Notes under the pieces: generated by a model | The model's input: the letters and a program-made list of their open reading frames with translations, nothing else | What the model was told of the DNA's origin: nothing | Databases searched by the model: none | Position numbers and translations under genes: made by a program | Shown: one piece after another, positions 7,540 through 15,167 of the stretch | How positions within the stretch are numbered: the stretch's first letter is position 1 | Layout: the number at the start of each line of letters is the position of its first letter | Source: Planctomycetota bacterium | Lineage (GTDB): Bacteria; Planctomycetota; Planctomycetia; Gemmatales; Gemmataceae | Direction: 5' to 3' | Assembly (NCBI GenBank): GCA_003671255.1 | Contig: QWPF01000017.1 | Span: 1 to 35,696, forward strand | Length of the DNA stretch: 35,696 bases

Positions 7540-9054
7540 ATGTCAAACGGAATGTTTAGGCGAAAATCACTTCAAAAAGTAATGGCAGACTCTGAAAGCG
7601 GGCATAATCTTAAACGCGTACTCGGTCCTTGGGCATTAACTGCTCTAGGTATCGGGGCCATTATTGGTACCGGAATTTTTGTATTGGTGGGCAAAGCTGC
7701 GCGAGATGTTACTGGCCCGGCCCTTATGCTTTCTTTTGTGTTTGCTGGCCTTGCATGTATTTTTTCAGCACTTTGCTATGCGGAATTTGCATCCATGGCA
7801 CCCGTAGCTGGTAGTGCTTACACCTATGCTTACCTCACCTTAGGCGAATTAATGGCATGGATCATTGGCTGGGATCTAGTTCTCGAATATGCTGTTGCTA
7901 GTTGCACCGTCGCCCATGGATGGTCTAAATACTTCCAAGACATACTTAACCAATTTGAGATTCATATACCAACAGCGCTCACAAACGCACCTTTTGATAT
8001 CGCCAAAGGTGGCGAAGTGGTTTCAACAGGGTCAATACTCGATCTTCCTGCGGTGGTTATTTCTCTAATAATCACCCTTATTTTGGTGCGAGGCATCCGA
8101 GAAAGTGCTTTTATCAACGGCATTATGGTTGTGATAAAACTCGCAGTGGTTTTCTTTGTTATTTTTGCAGGTATCCCGCACATTGTTACTTCCAACTGGA
8201 CTGATAACTTTGCACCATTCGGGTATGGCGGCTTAAGCTTTTTCGGAACTTTAGTTTGGGGAGATATTAACCCCGCTACCAATGCTCCTTCCGGGGTTTT
8301 AGCAGGAGCGGCCCTCATTTTCTTTGCTTATCTTGGTTTTGATGCTGTTTCTACCAGTGCTGAAGAAGCCAAAAATCCTAAGCGCGATATGCCCTTTGCC
8401 ATCATTGGCTCGCTTTTGATTTGTACGGTTCTATACATTGCAGTAGCTGCAGTTTTAACAGGCATGGTTAATTACAAAGACATTCCAAAGGATGCCCCCG
8501 TAGCCAGTGTTTTTGCGCTAGTTGGTATGCCCTGGGCCAGATTACTTGTCTCCATTGGCGCATTAACCGGCATCACTTCGGTTCTTCTGGTTATGATGTG
8601 CGGGCAGCCAAGGATTTTCCTCGCAATGGCTCGTGATGGACTTCTTCCTGAAAAGTTTTTCGCAAGCGTTCACCCTGTTTATCAAACACCTTGGCTCGCC
8701 ACCATGTTAACCGGCCTTATTGTTGCCCTAGGTGGCAGCTTGCTTCCTCTTGATGTTCTTGCTGAACTTACCAACATCGGAACATTGTTTGCTTTTGTCG
8801 TGGTTTGTGCCGCAGTGCTTATTTTACGATTCAAAGACCCTGATGCACCTCGCTCTTTCAAAGCCCCTCTTGGCCTTTTTTGCCCGATCGGCGGCATTGT
8901 TTTATGTTTGGTACTCATGTTCTCTTTAGGTTGGGAAAACTGGGTTAGGCTTTTCATCTGGCTTGCAATCGGCCTGGCCATTTACTTTGCTTATGGTTTC
9001 CACCATAGTAAACTCCGCATCGAAGATCACAACAAACTTGCGAATAAGTTTTAA
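7540..9054 (+). CDS. APC superfamily amino-acid permease, cationic amino acid transporter-like
   Basis: A 504-residue inner-membrane transporter with about 12 or more hydrophobic segments. The first transmembrane helix holds the APC signature G-A-I-I-G-T-G-I-F-V at about residues 39-48, where the unwound helix binds the amino-acid backbone. Further conserved elements are F-F-A-Y-L-G-F-D-A-V-S-T-S-A-E-E-A in helix 6 and R-I-F-L-A-M-A-R-D-G-L-L-P between helices 8 and 9. The overall pattern resembles the CAT/YfnA-like branch, but substrate specificity cannot be read with confidence. GGAG precedes the ATG by about 8 bases. It lies between dtd and a second permease with only 2 bases to the next start. 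Confidence 0.92.
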   Translation: MSNGMFRRKSLQKVMADSESGHNLKRVLGPWALTALGIGAIIGTGIFVLVGKAARDVTGPALMLSFVFAGLACIFSALCYAEFASMAPVAGSAYTYAYLTLGELMAWIIGWDLVLEYAVASCTVAHGWSKYFQDILNQFEIHIPTALTNAPFDIAKGGEVVSTGSILDLPAVVISLIITLILVRGIRESAFINGIMVVIKLAVVFFVIFAGIPHIVTSNWTDNFAPFGYGGLSFFGTLVWGDINPATNAPSGVLAGAALIFFAYLGFDAVSTSAEEAKNPKRDMPFAIIGSLLICTVLYIAVAAVLTGMVNYKDIPKDAPVASVFALVGMPWARLLVSIGALTGITSVLLVMMCGQPRIFLAMARDGLLPEKFFASVHPVYQTPWLATMLTGLIVALGGSLLPLDVLAELTNIGTLFAFVVVCAAVLILRFKDPDAPRSFKAPLGLFCPIGGIVLCLVLMFSLGWENWVRLFIWLAIGLAIYFAYGFHHSKLRIEDHNKLANKF

Positions 9055-9056
9055 GC

Positions 9057-10886
9057 ATGGATAACAAACAATTCCAACAGCGCTTAGGCCTTTTTGATTC
9101 CACAATGCTTGTTGCTGGAACTATGATAGGTTCCGGTATTTTTATTGTATCTGCAGATATAATCCGCGATGTTGGGTCCCCTGGAAGCCTTTTATTAATT
9201 TGGATTTTAACCGGGTTCATGACCATCCTCGGCGCTCTCAGCTACGCAGAACTCGCTGCCATGATGCCTCGCGCTGGTGGGCAATATATCTACCTTAAAG
9301 AAGCTTTTGGCCCGCTATGGGGGTTTCTTTATGGCTGGAGCTTATTCCTCGTTATTCAAACAGGATCGATTGCTGCGGTTGCTGTTGCTTTCGCAAAATT
9401 CCTCGGCGTGATAGCGCCTAGCCTTGGTACTGGGGAAGAAGCTCAAATCATAAACTGGAGTGGGATAAATCTTGTAATCTCGCTTCCCTTACCCTGGCTT
9501 AAAGAACCTCTTATCATTTTCAAACGCACGGAATTCGCAATCACTTCAGGCCAAATGATTGCGGTTACAATTATTGCTTTGCTCACTCTGCTTAATTGCA
9601 GAGGTGTTAAAGAAGGCAAATGGATTCAAAACCTTTTCACGGTCATCAAAACTTTAAGCCTCATCCTTCTCATCATTCTTGGGTTTAGCATCGGTGCAAA
9701 TAGTGAGGTCATAAAGCTTAACTTTACAGACCTTTGGGCAGGATCTTTCTCTACTGAACGCTTCAATTCTGTTTCAGAGTTGGTTGGCGGATCGGCTTGG
9801 TTGGTTGCATTCATGGTTGCTGGCGGAGCCATGGTTGGATCCTTGTTCAGTGCTGATGCTTGGAATAATGTCACCTTTACTGCAGGCGAAATCCGCAATC
9901 CCAGCCGTAACCTTCCTCTGAGTATGATTCTCGGAACCGGATCTGTGATCCTTCTTTATCTTTTGGTCAACCTTGCTTATCTCTGTGTGTTAATGGCAAA
10001 TGTTAATCCCCTGGTCAGCGCACACCTTAGAGCAGAAATTGCGGAAGGGCTCGCTATCAGAAAAGAATATGCTGCAGAATCTAATTACCTTTTGGCAACT
10101 GCAACACGACTTGAAGGTGAATCTGTTTTTCTAAAAGCCAGGGCTGCACTACTTGAACAAGAAGGCCAAGCAACTAATGGAAAACGACTATTAAAAGATG
10201 CGGATTCTAAAATTGAAGAGGCTTCTTCCTACAGAACCAAAGCTGAAGCTGCACAGATTGCAAGCATTTCCGCTAGTGAAGAAACCAACCGAAGGCTTAA
10301 TGAGCGCATTGTACGAAGCACACCCGAACTTGGAATTTCCCAAGCACGGGATGATCGGGTAGGAACCGCAGTTCTACAAGTAATTTCCCCAAAATATGGC
10401 ATGATTCTGATGGCAATTGCAATCATGATTTCCACATTTGGATGCGTGAACGGCATGATATTAATGGGCTCAAGGCTTTATTATGCAATGGCACAAGATG
10501 GATTGTTTTTTAAAGCTGCTGGCGAATTAAACACCAGAGGTGTACCCGCATATGGGTTGATCTTGCAAGGTGCATGGTCGATTCTTCTAGTTTTTTCAGG
10601 AACATACATCGAACTGCTGGACTATGTGATTTTTGCTGCCCTACTGTTTTATGCCCTTACAGTTTCCGGATTATTCGTTTTACGCAGAACAAAACCCAAT
10701 GAAATTCGCCCTTATAAAGCTTGGGGCTATCCATTCCTGCCTTTACTTTATATCGTGCTCTGTATCATTGTTATGGTTGATTTATTGGTCGTTAGGCCGG
10801 AATATACTTGGCCTGGATTAATTATTGTAGCTTCTGGGATTCCTGTTTTTTATTTTTGGCGCAAAAGGGATCCTCATACCATTTGA
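9057..10886 (+). CDS. APC family amino-acid permease with a large helical insert
   Basis: A 609-residue membrane transporter of the APC family (LAT-like branch). G-T-M-I-G-S-G-I-F at about residues 21-29 is the substrate-binding helix 1, and I-S-T-F-G-C-V-N-G-M-I-L-M-G-S-R-L-Y at 459-476 is a typical later core. Related permeases are about 450-520 residues. The excess is at about residues 320-422 (DNA 10014-10322): a polar Ala/Glu/Arg/Lys-rich stretch with heptad-like spacing between hydrophobic helix 7 and the next helix. By the usual APC topology this loop is outside the cytoplasm. The family sequence resumes at G-I-S-Q-A-R-D-D-R-V-G-T-A. The reading frame is continuous through the insert. 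It starts 2 bases after the previous permease. Confidence 0.9.
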   Translation: MDNKQFQQRLGLFDSTMLVAGTMIGSGIFIVSADIIRDVGSPGSLLLIWILTGFMTILGALSYAELAAMMPRAGGQYIYLKEAFGPLWGFLYGWSLFLVIQTGSIAAVAVAFAKFLGVIAPSLGTGEEAQIINWSGINLVISLPLPWLKEPLIIFKRTEFAITSGQMIAVTIIALLTLLNCRGVKEGKWIQNLFTVIKTLSLILLIILGFSIGANSEVIKLNFTDLWAGSFSTERFNSVSELVGGSAWLVAFMVAGGAMVGSLFSADAWNNVTFTAGEIRNPSRNLPLSMILGTGSVILLYLLVNLAYLCVLMANVNPLVSAHLRAEIAEGLAIRKEYAAESNYLLATATRLEGESVFLKARAALLEQEGQATNGKRLLKDADSKIEEASSYRTKAEAAQIASISASEETNRRLNERIVRSTPELGISQARDDRVGTAVLQVISPKYGMILMAIAIMISTFGCVNGMILMGSRLYYAMAQDGLFFKAAGELNTRGVPAYGLILQGAWSILLVFSGTYIELLDYVIFAALLFYALTVSGLFVLRRTKPNEIRPYKAWGYPFLPLLYIVLCIIVMVDLLVVRPEYTWPGLIIVASGIPVFYFWRKRDPHTI

Positions 10887-10892
10887 GTAATT

Positions 10893-11990
10893 ATGCAAAT
10901 TCAAGAAATTAAATTCAGCCTTCTTAGTATTCCTACCAACCCCGCTAGATCCTCTGCTGCCGAAATCGCTTCGGGTAGAAGTGACAAAATCACAACTCTT
11001 GTTGTGCGGATTAAAACAAAATCTGGTATTGAAGGCATTGGCTTTGCTTATTCTCTGCAAGGTGGGGGCAAGGCAATGCTTGCATTAGGGCAGGAAGATC
11101 TGGCGCCAATCCTCATCAATGAAAATGCTTTAGATAATGAAAAGCTAGCTGCAAAGGTTTATTGGCGCACTCAAACCATTGGCAGAACCGGGCTTGTTCA
11201 GCAAGTTTATTCTGCAATCGATATCGCCCTTTGGGATATTAAAGGCAAGGCTGCCAACCTTCCTTTGCATAAATTATTGGGGGGATTTCGTGATTCCATC
11301 CCCGCTTATATCTCACACACGGGATGGCTTTGGATGAGCGTCGGGCAAATAATTGATCTTTCCAAACCTTATCTTGATCAAGGCGTTATGGGGCTTAAGG
11401 TGAAGGTTGGTGCAAACCCTCAAAGCGATATCGAACGCATTGAAAACTTACGCGAAGCACTGGGGGCAGAAATTTGGTTGGCTGTTGATGCCAACGAACG
11501 CTACGACACAGGCACAGCTCTTGCAATGGGCAATTTCTTCCAAGATGAAATTGGGGTGGGATGGTTTGAGGAGCCCATCAGTTGCGAGAATATCAAAGGC
11601 CATACTTATCTTGCAAATAAGTTGGATATTCCGATTGCTGCTGGTGAGATGCTTTTTTCTAGGGAAGAGTTTCACAACTATGTTGAAAAAAGTGCACTCG
11701 ACATTGCCCAGCCTGATATCACCCGCTTAGGGGGCATCACCAACACCTTAAAGCTTATTCATTACTGTGAGAGCCAGAATATACCCGTCAGCCCTCACCT
11801 ATTGCCCGAAATAGCTGTTCAAATTGGGTGTGGCTTGGCTCAGGTAACCTCGGTCGAATATATGCCTTGGTTTGAAACACTATTTAATGAATACCCAAAG
11901 TTCAAAGCAGGCAAACTTACACCACCCGATGGCCCTGGCTTAGGCTTGAGCCTTTCCGAAAAAGCACTCCACGAATTCTCCGTCACCTAA
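10893..11990 (+). CDS. mandelate racemase/muconate lactonizing enzyme family protein
   Basis: An enolase-superfamily enzyme of 365 residues with an N-terminal capping domain and a C-terminal TIM-like barrel. The mandelate-racemase-type catalytic set is complete: K169-x-K171, metal ligands D199 (D-A-N-E), E226 (F-E-E-P) and E252 (A-A-G-E), and the dyad D275 (Q-P-D-I-T-R) with H302 (S-P-H-L-L-P-E). This pattern fits Mg-dependent abstraction of an alpha proton from a carboxylate, as in racemases or acid-sugar dehydratases. The true substrate is unknown. The ATG is 6 bases after the permease stop, so co-transcription with the two permeases and dtd is likely; a transported hydroxy- or amino-acid derivative is a reasonable guess. 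Confidence 0.9.
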   Translation: MQIQEIKFSLLSIPTNPARSSAAEIASGRSDKITTLVVRIKTKSGIEGIGFAYSLQGGGKAMLALGQEDLAPILINENALDNEKLAAKVYWRTQTIGRTGLVQQVYSAIDIALWDIKGKAANLPLHKLLGGFRDSIPAYISHTGWLWMSVGQIIDLSKPYLDQGVMGLKVKVGANPQSDIERIENLREALGAEIWLAVDANERYDTGTALAMGNFFQDEIGVGWFEEPISCENIKGHTYLANKLDIPIAAGEMLFSREEFHNYVEKSALDIAQPDITRLGGITNTLKLIHYCESQNIPVSPHLLPEIAVQIGCGLAQVTSVEYMPWFETLFNEYPKFKAGKLTPPDGPGLGLSLSEKALHEFSVT

Positions 11991-12106
11991 TCAACTCTCC
12001 TGGCCCTCCCATTGTCCCAGAAATCCGACTTGCATCATTTAATATTTGATGTATCGGAGACTCCATTGGATTCTTGATTGAGTTAAGAATTTCATGGAGC
12101 AACAAA

Positions 12107-12484
12107 TTGGCTGATTCTCATACAACGGTTTTGGATCTTAGGAAAAAGATGGCGGGCTTTGTCGCAGCCAGAGATTGGGAACAATTCCACGATCCTAAAA
12201 ATCTTGCGATGGCCTTATGCGCAGAAGCTGCGGAATTGCTGGAGCATTTCCTTTGGATCTCTCCTGAAAATTCCAAGCTCTCTGTTTTGGATCCAGATAA
12301 ACGAAGAGAAGTTTCTGAAGAAATTGCGGATGTCACATGCCTGATCATGGCATTGTGCAACTGCATGAATCTTGATCTTTCCGATTCCTTAAATGCTAAA
12401 ATGCTGAAAAACGAACTGAAGTACCCAGCAGAACTATGTCGCGGTAACTACAAGGCCCCAAATATCAAACCTTCTAATGAGTAA
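12107..12484 (+). CDS. MazG-like nucleotide pyrophosphohydrolase
   Basis: An all-alpha NTP pyrophosphatase of about 125 residues, of the small MazG-like/dCTPase type that cleaves (d)NTPs to monophosphates. The first metal-binding helix is A-E-A-A-E-L-L-E-H-F-L-W and the second is S-E-E-I-A-D-V-T-C-L, supplying the E-x-x-E and E-x-x-D ligands. A W-E-Q-F-H-D-P-K-N-L-A-M-A-L stretch precedes them as in dCTP pyrophosphatases. The TTG at 12107 is preferred as start because GGAG lies 7 bases upstream; another TTG at 12074 is in frame without such support. The 3' end overlaps the following secreted-protein gene by 8 bases, so the two are probably translationally linked. Confidence 0.87.
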   Translation: MADSHTTVLDLRKKMAGFVAARDWEQFHDPKNLAMALCAEAAELLEHFLWISPENSKLSVLDPDKRREVSEEIADVTCLIMALCNCMNLDLSDSLNAKMLKNELKYPAELCRGNYKAPNIKPSNE

Positions 12485-13973
12485 TCGAATGCTTAATACA
12501 AACACCTTTGCAATTTTAATGCTCTTTGCAGGCGCACTTTTTTCCCTCGCCCAGGTCCCGGGCAATTTGCCCATCGAAACCGACAAGGAAACACCAACTT
12601 TAAAAACTGATGAAGGCAGCCAAGTTTCCGTTATCACTCGCTTTGTTGATAACCCAGAAGCGGGAAAACCCTGCACCATGGAAATCACCCTGAAAAACCT
12701 TGGTGCCCTCCCTCTTGAAGAACTCGTTCTTAGTCAGGAATGGAAAACTAAGCCCGAGATTTTAGAGGTGAACCCAAAACCTTTCATTCAAGAAAGCAAA
12801 TGGACATGGGAGATTCCCGAACTACAACCGGGGACGGGTAAAGTATTTCAATTTAAAGTTCTTGCTGCTGATAAAGACAATTTAACCTTTAAGCCTGCAG
12901 TCGCTTACAAAGTAGCAACCTTAAAGAAAAACCCTGAAAAGAAAGATGGCTTGCTGGTGCAAGTTCAAGGGCCCCAATGGGTGAGACGAGGGCAAAGGGC
13001 CGTCTTTGATATTGTCGTTGCCAACCTTGGTTTAACTCCTGCAGAAAATGTGACCATCCGCGACAAACTTCCCCAGGGACTAAGGCATCCCGAAGGCGAA
13101 CTCATCGAAGCCACTTTAGGCGATATTCCCGCTGGACAAACCAAATCAATTCGCCTTGAAACACTTGCTGTTGAAAATGGAAAGTTCTCCCAGAACATTC
13201 AGGTAGCGTCAACCAATGGCGAAAAAAAGCTCTATCAGTCAGATATCTCTGTAAGTGATGGGCAGATTAACCTGCAGTGGAAAAAATCTTGGGAAGATAC
13301 CGCCAAGGGCGAACTCGAAATGATTCTGGAAGCTAAAATCGAATCAATAAAAACCGGACAAATTCAGTTCGCAATTCAAACTGTTGTTCCTGAAGGCCTT
13401 GAAATCGTAGGCAGCAATCCTCAAGCAAGATACGAATCAACTGATTCCACAAACAAATTACTTGTCTGGAACAATCCCCAAGTCACCGCAGGAAAATGGT
13501 CTGCCAAGCTTCGCTTAAAAGCAATAAAGCCGGGCGATTGGCAACTTAACGCCAAGGCCTCCATGGAAAATAGCGCAGACACATCCTCGATGTTTTTAGT
13601 GCGGATTGAAGGCACCTCTGAAATCCAAGGCCTATTTCAGAACACATCTTTAAAGGCCAACTTAGGAAGCGAAAGCGAAATCCGATTCTCACTTAAAAAC
13701 AGTGGGTCTATTGATTTAAAAAACACCAGTGTCAGGTTTCTTTTTCCCGATGGGATTGTACCATTGGCTTGGAATGGGCCAACCATCGCGGGGCTCGATG
13801 GACAGAACTTGAATTTTGATGATCTTCCTGTTTTAGGAAGTCGGGCTGATAAAACTTATTCGGTAAATTTAAAGGGCCTTAGCCCGGGAGAATTCCGAAT
13901 CATCGTTGAATACGGGATGGGAAATATCAAACGAAGCAGCTCATGTTCTATTTTAATTTCCCCCCTACCTTAA
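12477..13973 (+). CDS. secreted protein with repeated DUF11/CARDB-like beta-sandwich domains
   Basis: A 498-residue exported protein. A hydrophobic stretch at about residues 9-25 ending in L-A-Q looks like a cleaved signal peptide. About four beta-sandwich segments follow: 45-150, 160-260, 275-375 and 385-495. The second has the clearest DUF11 signature, R-R-G-Q-R-A-V-F-D-I-V-V-A-N-L-G-L-T-P-A-E-N-V followed by D-K-L-P-Q-G-L. Such domains usually act as spacers or adhesion modules on the cell surface; no catalytic motif or C-terminal anchor is visible. The ATG overlaps the upstream MazG-like gene by 8 bases and has no clear ribosome binding site, which suggests reinitiation; an alternative ATG is at 12489. 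Confidence 0.8.
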   Translation: MSNRMLNTNTFAILMLFAGALFSLAQVPGNLPIETDKETPTLKTDEGSQVSVITRFVDNPEAGKPCTMEITLKNLGALPLEELVLSQEWKTKPEILEVNPKPFIQESKWTWEIPELQPGTGKVFQFKVLAADKDNLTFKPAVAYKVATLKKNPEKKDGLLVQVQGPQWVRRGQRAVFDIVVANLGLTPAENVTIRDKLPQGLRHPEGELIEATLGDIPAGQTKSIRLETLAVENGKFSQNIQVASTNGEKKLYQSDISVSDGQINLQWKKSWEDTAKGELEMILEAKIESIKTGQIQFAIQTVVPEGLEIVGSNPQARYESTDSTNKLLVWNNPQVTAGKWSAKLRLKAIKPGDWQLNAKASMENSADTSSMFLVRIEGTSEIQGLFQNTSLKANLGSESEIRFSLKNSGSIDLKNTSVRFLFPDGIVPLAWNGPTIAGLDGQNLNFDDLPVLGSRADKTYSVNLKGLSPGEFRIIVEYGMGNIKRSSSCSILISPLP

Positions 13974-13990
13974 CCAGTCGCTTTATCCTG

Positions 13991-14011
13991 ACACAATTAT
14001 TATCATTGTGT
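13991..14011 (+). terminator. hairpin 17 bases after the secreted-protein gene
   Basis: ACACAAT at 13991-13997 and ATTGTGT at 14005-14011 form a perfect 7-base stem with a 7-base loop. AAATATTTGG follows instead of a T tract. Its position suggests a weak transcription terminator or a 3' mRNA stabiliser. Confidence 0.4.
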
Positions 14012-14062
14012 AAATATTTGGTTGATCATCAAGCATGTGTTTTGTATCTTAGTCACTTCAAC

Positions 14063-14084
14063 CCAAGATGAGATTTCATCTTGG
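14063..14084 (+). repeat. perfect 9-base inverted repeat
   Basis: CCAAGATGA at 14063-14071 and TCATCTTGG at 14076-14084 pair perfectly around GATT. There is no T tract, so it is not a classic terminator. It is the second of six hairpins in the gene-free stretch 13974-14418. Confidence 0.5.
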
Positions 14085-14108
14085 ATCGCCAAGGAAGCGC
14101 AGATTAAC

Positions 14109-14130
14109 GGGGAAGGGAATCCCCCCTTTT
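14109..14130 (+). terminator. GC-rich hairpin followed by TTTT
   Basis: GGGGA at 14109-14113 pairs with TCCCC at 14120-14124 around a purine loop, then CCTTTTAT follows. The stem is short but GC-rich. It is a plausible intrinsic terminator for the 12.1-14.0 kb unit, or part of the hairpin cluster upstream of rimI. Confidence 0.4.
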
Positions 14131-14248
14131 ATCATACTTTTCTTGCTTCCCAAATTTCTAAATATTTTTTCATAAACAGCGACAAACTTGCTGATTTTCA
14201 TTCTTGATAATACCGATTTTATATATGTGGGTTTAATGAACCTTGGTC

Positions 14249-14277
14249 TTGTAAATTGTCTCGACCGTTGCTAAATT
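14249..14277 (+). promoter_or_regulatory. possible sigma-70-type promoter before rimI
   Basis: TTGTAA at 14249-14254 and TAAATT at 14272-14277 are separated by exactly 17 bases; each matches the consensus at 4 of 6 positions. Transcription would begin near 14284, just before three successive hairpins and 135 bases before the rimI start. This is inference from spacing only. Confidence 0.3.
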
Positions 14278-14295
14278 CCGCCCGCTTAACTGATC

Positions 14296-14392
14296 GAAAG
14301 AAATCCTTCTTTCATTTAATGCAGAGGCGCCTTTAGCCAAACAGGTCGGCAAAGGAACATGGCAAATTTACAGGTCGGAACCTTGTAATGCC
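14296..14392 (+). ncRNA. candidate structured leader with three successive hairpins
   Basis: Three stems follow each other between the possible promoter and the rimI ribosome binding site. The first is GAAAGAA (14296-14302) with TTCTTTC (14307-14313), loop ATCC. The second is CCTTTAGCC (14330-14338) with GGCAAAGG (14348-14355), one bulged A. The third is GGCA (14361-14364) plus TTACAGG (14368-14374) with CCTTGTAA (14381-14388) plus TGCC (14389-14392). ACAGGTCGG occurs twice, at 14341-14349 and 14370-14378. It matches no riboswitch or RNA family I recognise. It could be a regulatory leader, a small RNA, or chance pairings. Confidence 0.35.
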
Positions 14393-14418
14393 ATGCTAAC
14401 GGACAATAGGAGTTTTTA

Positions 14419-14955
14419 ATGAGCGGTAATAAGACTGAAAAAGAACAAGTTAAAGTACATATTCGCTGGATGATCAGACGCGATATGCAGGAAGTGCTGC
14501 AAGCTGAACAACAATGTTTTGATCAATCTTGGACAGAAGAGGATTTCCTACGCTGCCTGAGGCAACGCAATTGCATTGGTATGGTAGCAGAGGCAGGCGA
14601 CAAGGTAATAGGGTTCATGATTTATGAACTCCACAAAAACAAACTTCACATTTTGAATTTTGCTGTTCATCCTGATTATCAACGATCGGGAGTAGGATTA
14701 CAGATGGCAGTAAAATTAATCGGGAAGCTATCTAGCCATCGTCGAACAAGAATCACCTTGGAAGTCCGGGAAACCAATCTATCGGGCCAGGTATTCTTCA
14801 GAAATCAAGGATTCAAAGCAATCAGAGTACTTCGTTCATTTTATGATGATAGCAATGAAGACGCATATCTGATGCAATATAAACTGCCATCGGATACAGA
14901 TGAAGATTTTGAAGAAACGATCAATCGTATTGCGCAATACGAAGAAAACGCCTGA
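14419..14955 (+). CDS. rimI: RimI-type GNAT N-acetyltransferase
   Basis: A 178-residue Gcn5-related acetyltransferase closest to RimI, which acetylates the N terminus of ribosomal protein S18 (and other proteins in some bacteria). The acetyl-CoA pyrophosphate loop is at about residues 83-96, V-H-P-D-Y-Q-R-S-G-V-G-L-Q-M, matching Q/R-x-x-G-x-G. The downstream L-E-V-R-E-T-N-L-S-G-Q-V-F-F-R-N-Q-G-F is the RimI-like helix and strand. The C terminus has an acidic tail beyond the domain, and about 12 polar residues precede it. AGGAG lies 6 bases before the ATG. It is probably monocistronic, with a structured leader upstream and a strong terminator 23 bases downstream. The exact substrate is not certain. 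Confidence 0.85.
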   Translation: MSGNKTEKEQVKVHIRWMIRRDMQEVLQAEQQCFDQSWTEEDFLRCLRQRNCIGMVAEAGDKVIGFMIYELHKNKLHILNFAVHPDYQRSGVGLQMAVKLIGKLSSHRRTRITLEVRETNLSGQVFFRNQGFKAIRVLRSFYDDSNEDAYLMQYKLPSDTDEDFEETINRIAQYEENA

Positions 14956-14978
14956 TCAATTTTTGATATAAACAACGA

Positions 14979-15005
14979 AAAGCCGGGGAAACCCGGCTTT
15001 ATGCG
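14979..15005 (+). terminator. intrinsic terminator after rimI
   Basis: AAAGCCGGG at 14979-14987 and CCCGGCTTT at 14992-15000 form a perfect 9-base stem capped by a GAAA tetraloop, a very stable hairpin ending in TTT. Confidence 0.88.
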
Positions 15006-15167
15006 TTTACCTCTCTTCTAATTCGTTCGTTACAATCGTTACATTTTAACAAGTAGTTATAAGTGTTTTCCCTTGTTTTCGATTGCTAACAAGATCTATA
15101 ACCTCTAATCTGGAGTGAGATTTAATGTTCTTTCCACACTTAGAATCTGGACTTAGACGGTGAAACA

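Noticed and set aside
14022-14207. A 61-codon frame in the spacer before rimI
   Set aside because: It has no ribosome binding site and runs through two hairpins. The composition is not protein-like, so I treat the region as non-coding.
14330-14392. Resemblance of CAGGTCGGAA to the SRP RNA apical region
   Set aside because: The conserved GGAAGGAAGCAGCC context of bacterial SRP RNA is missing and the pairing does not form the expected long hairpin.
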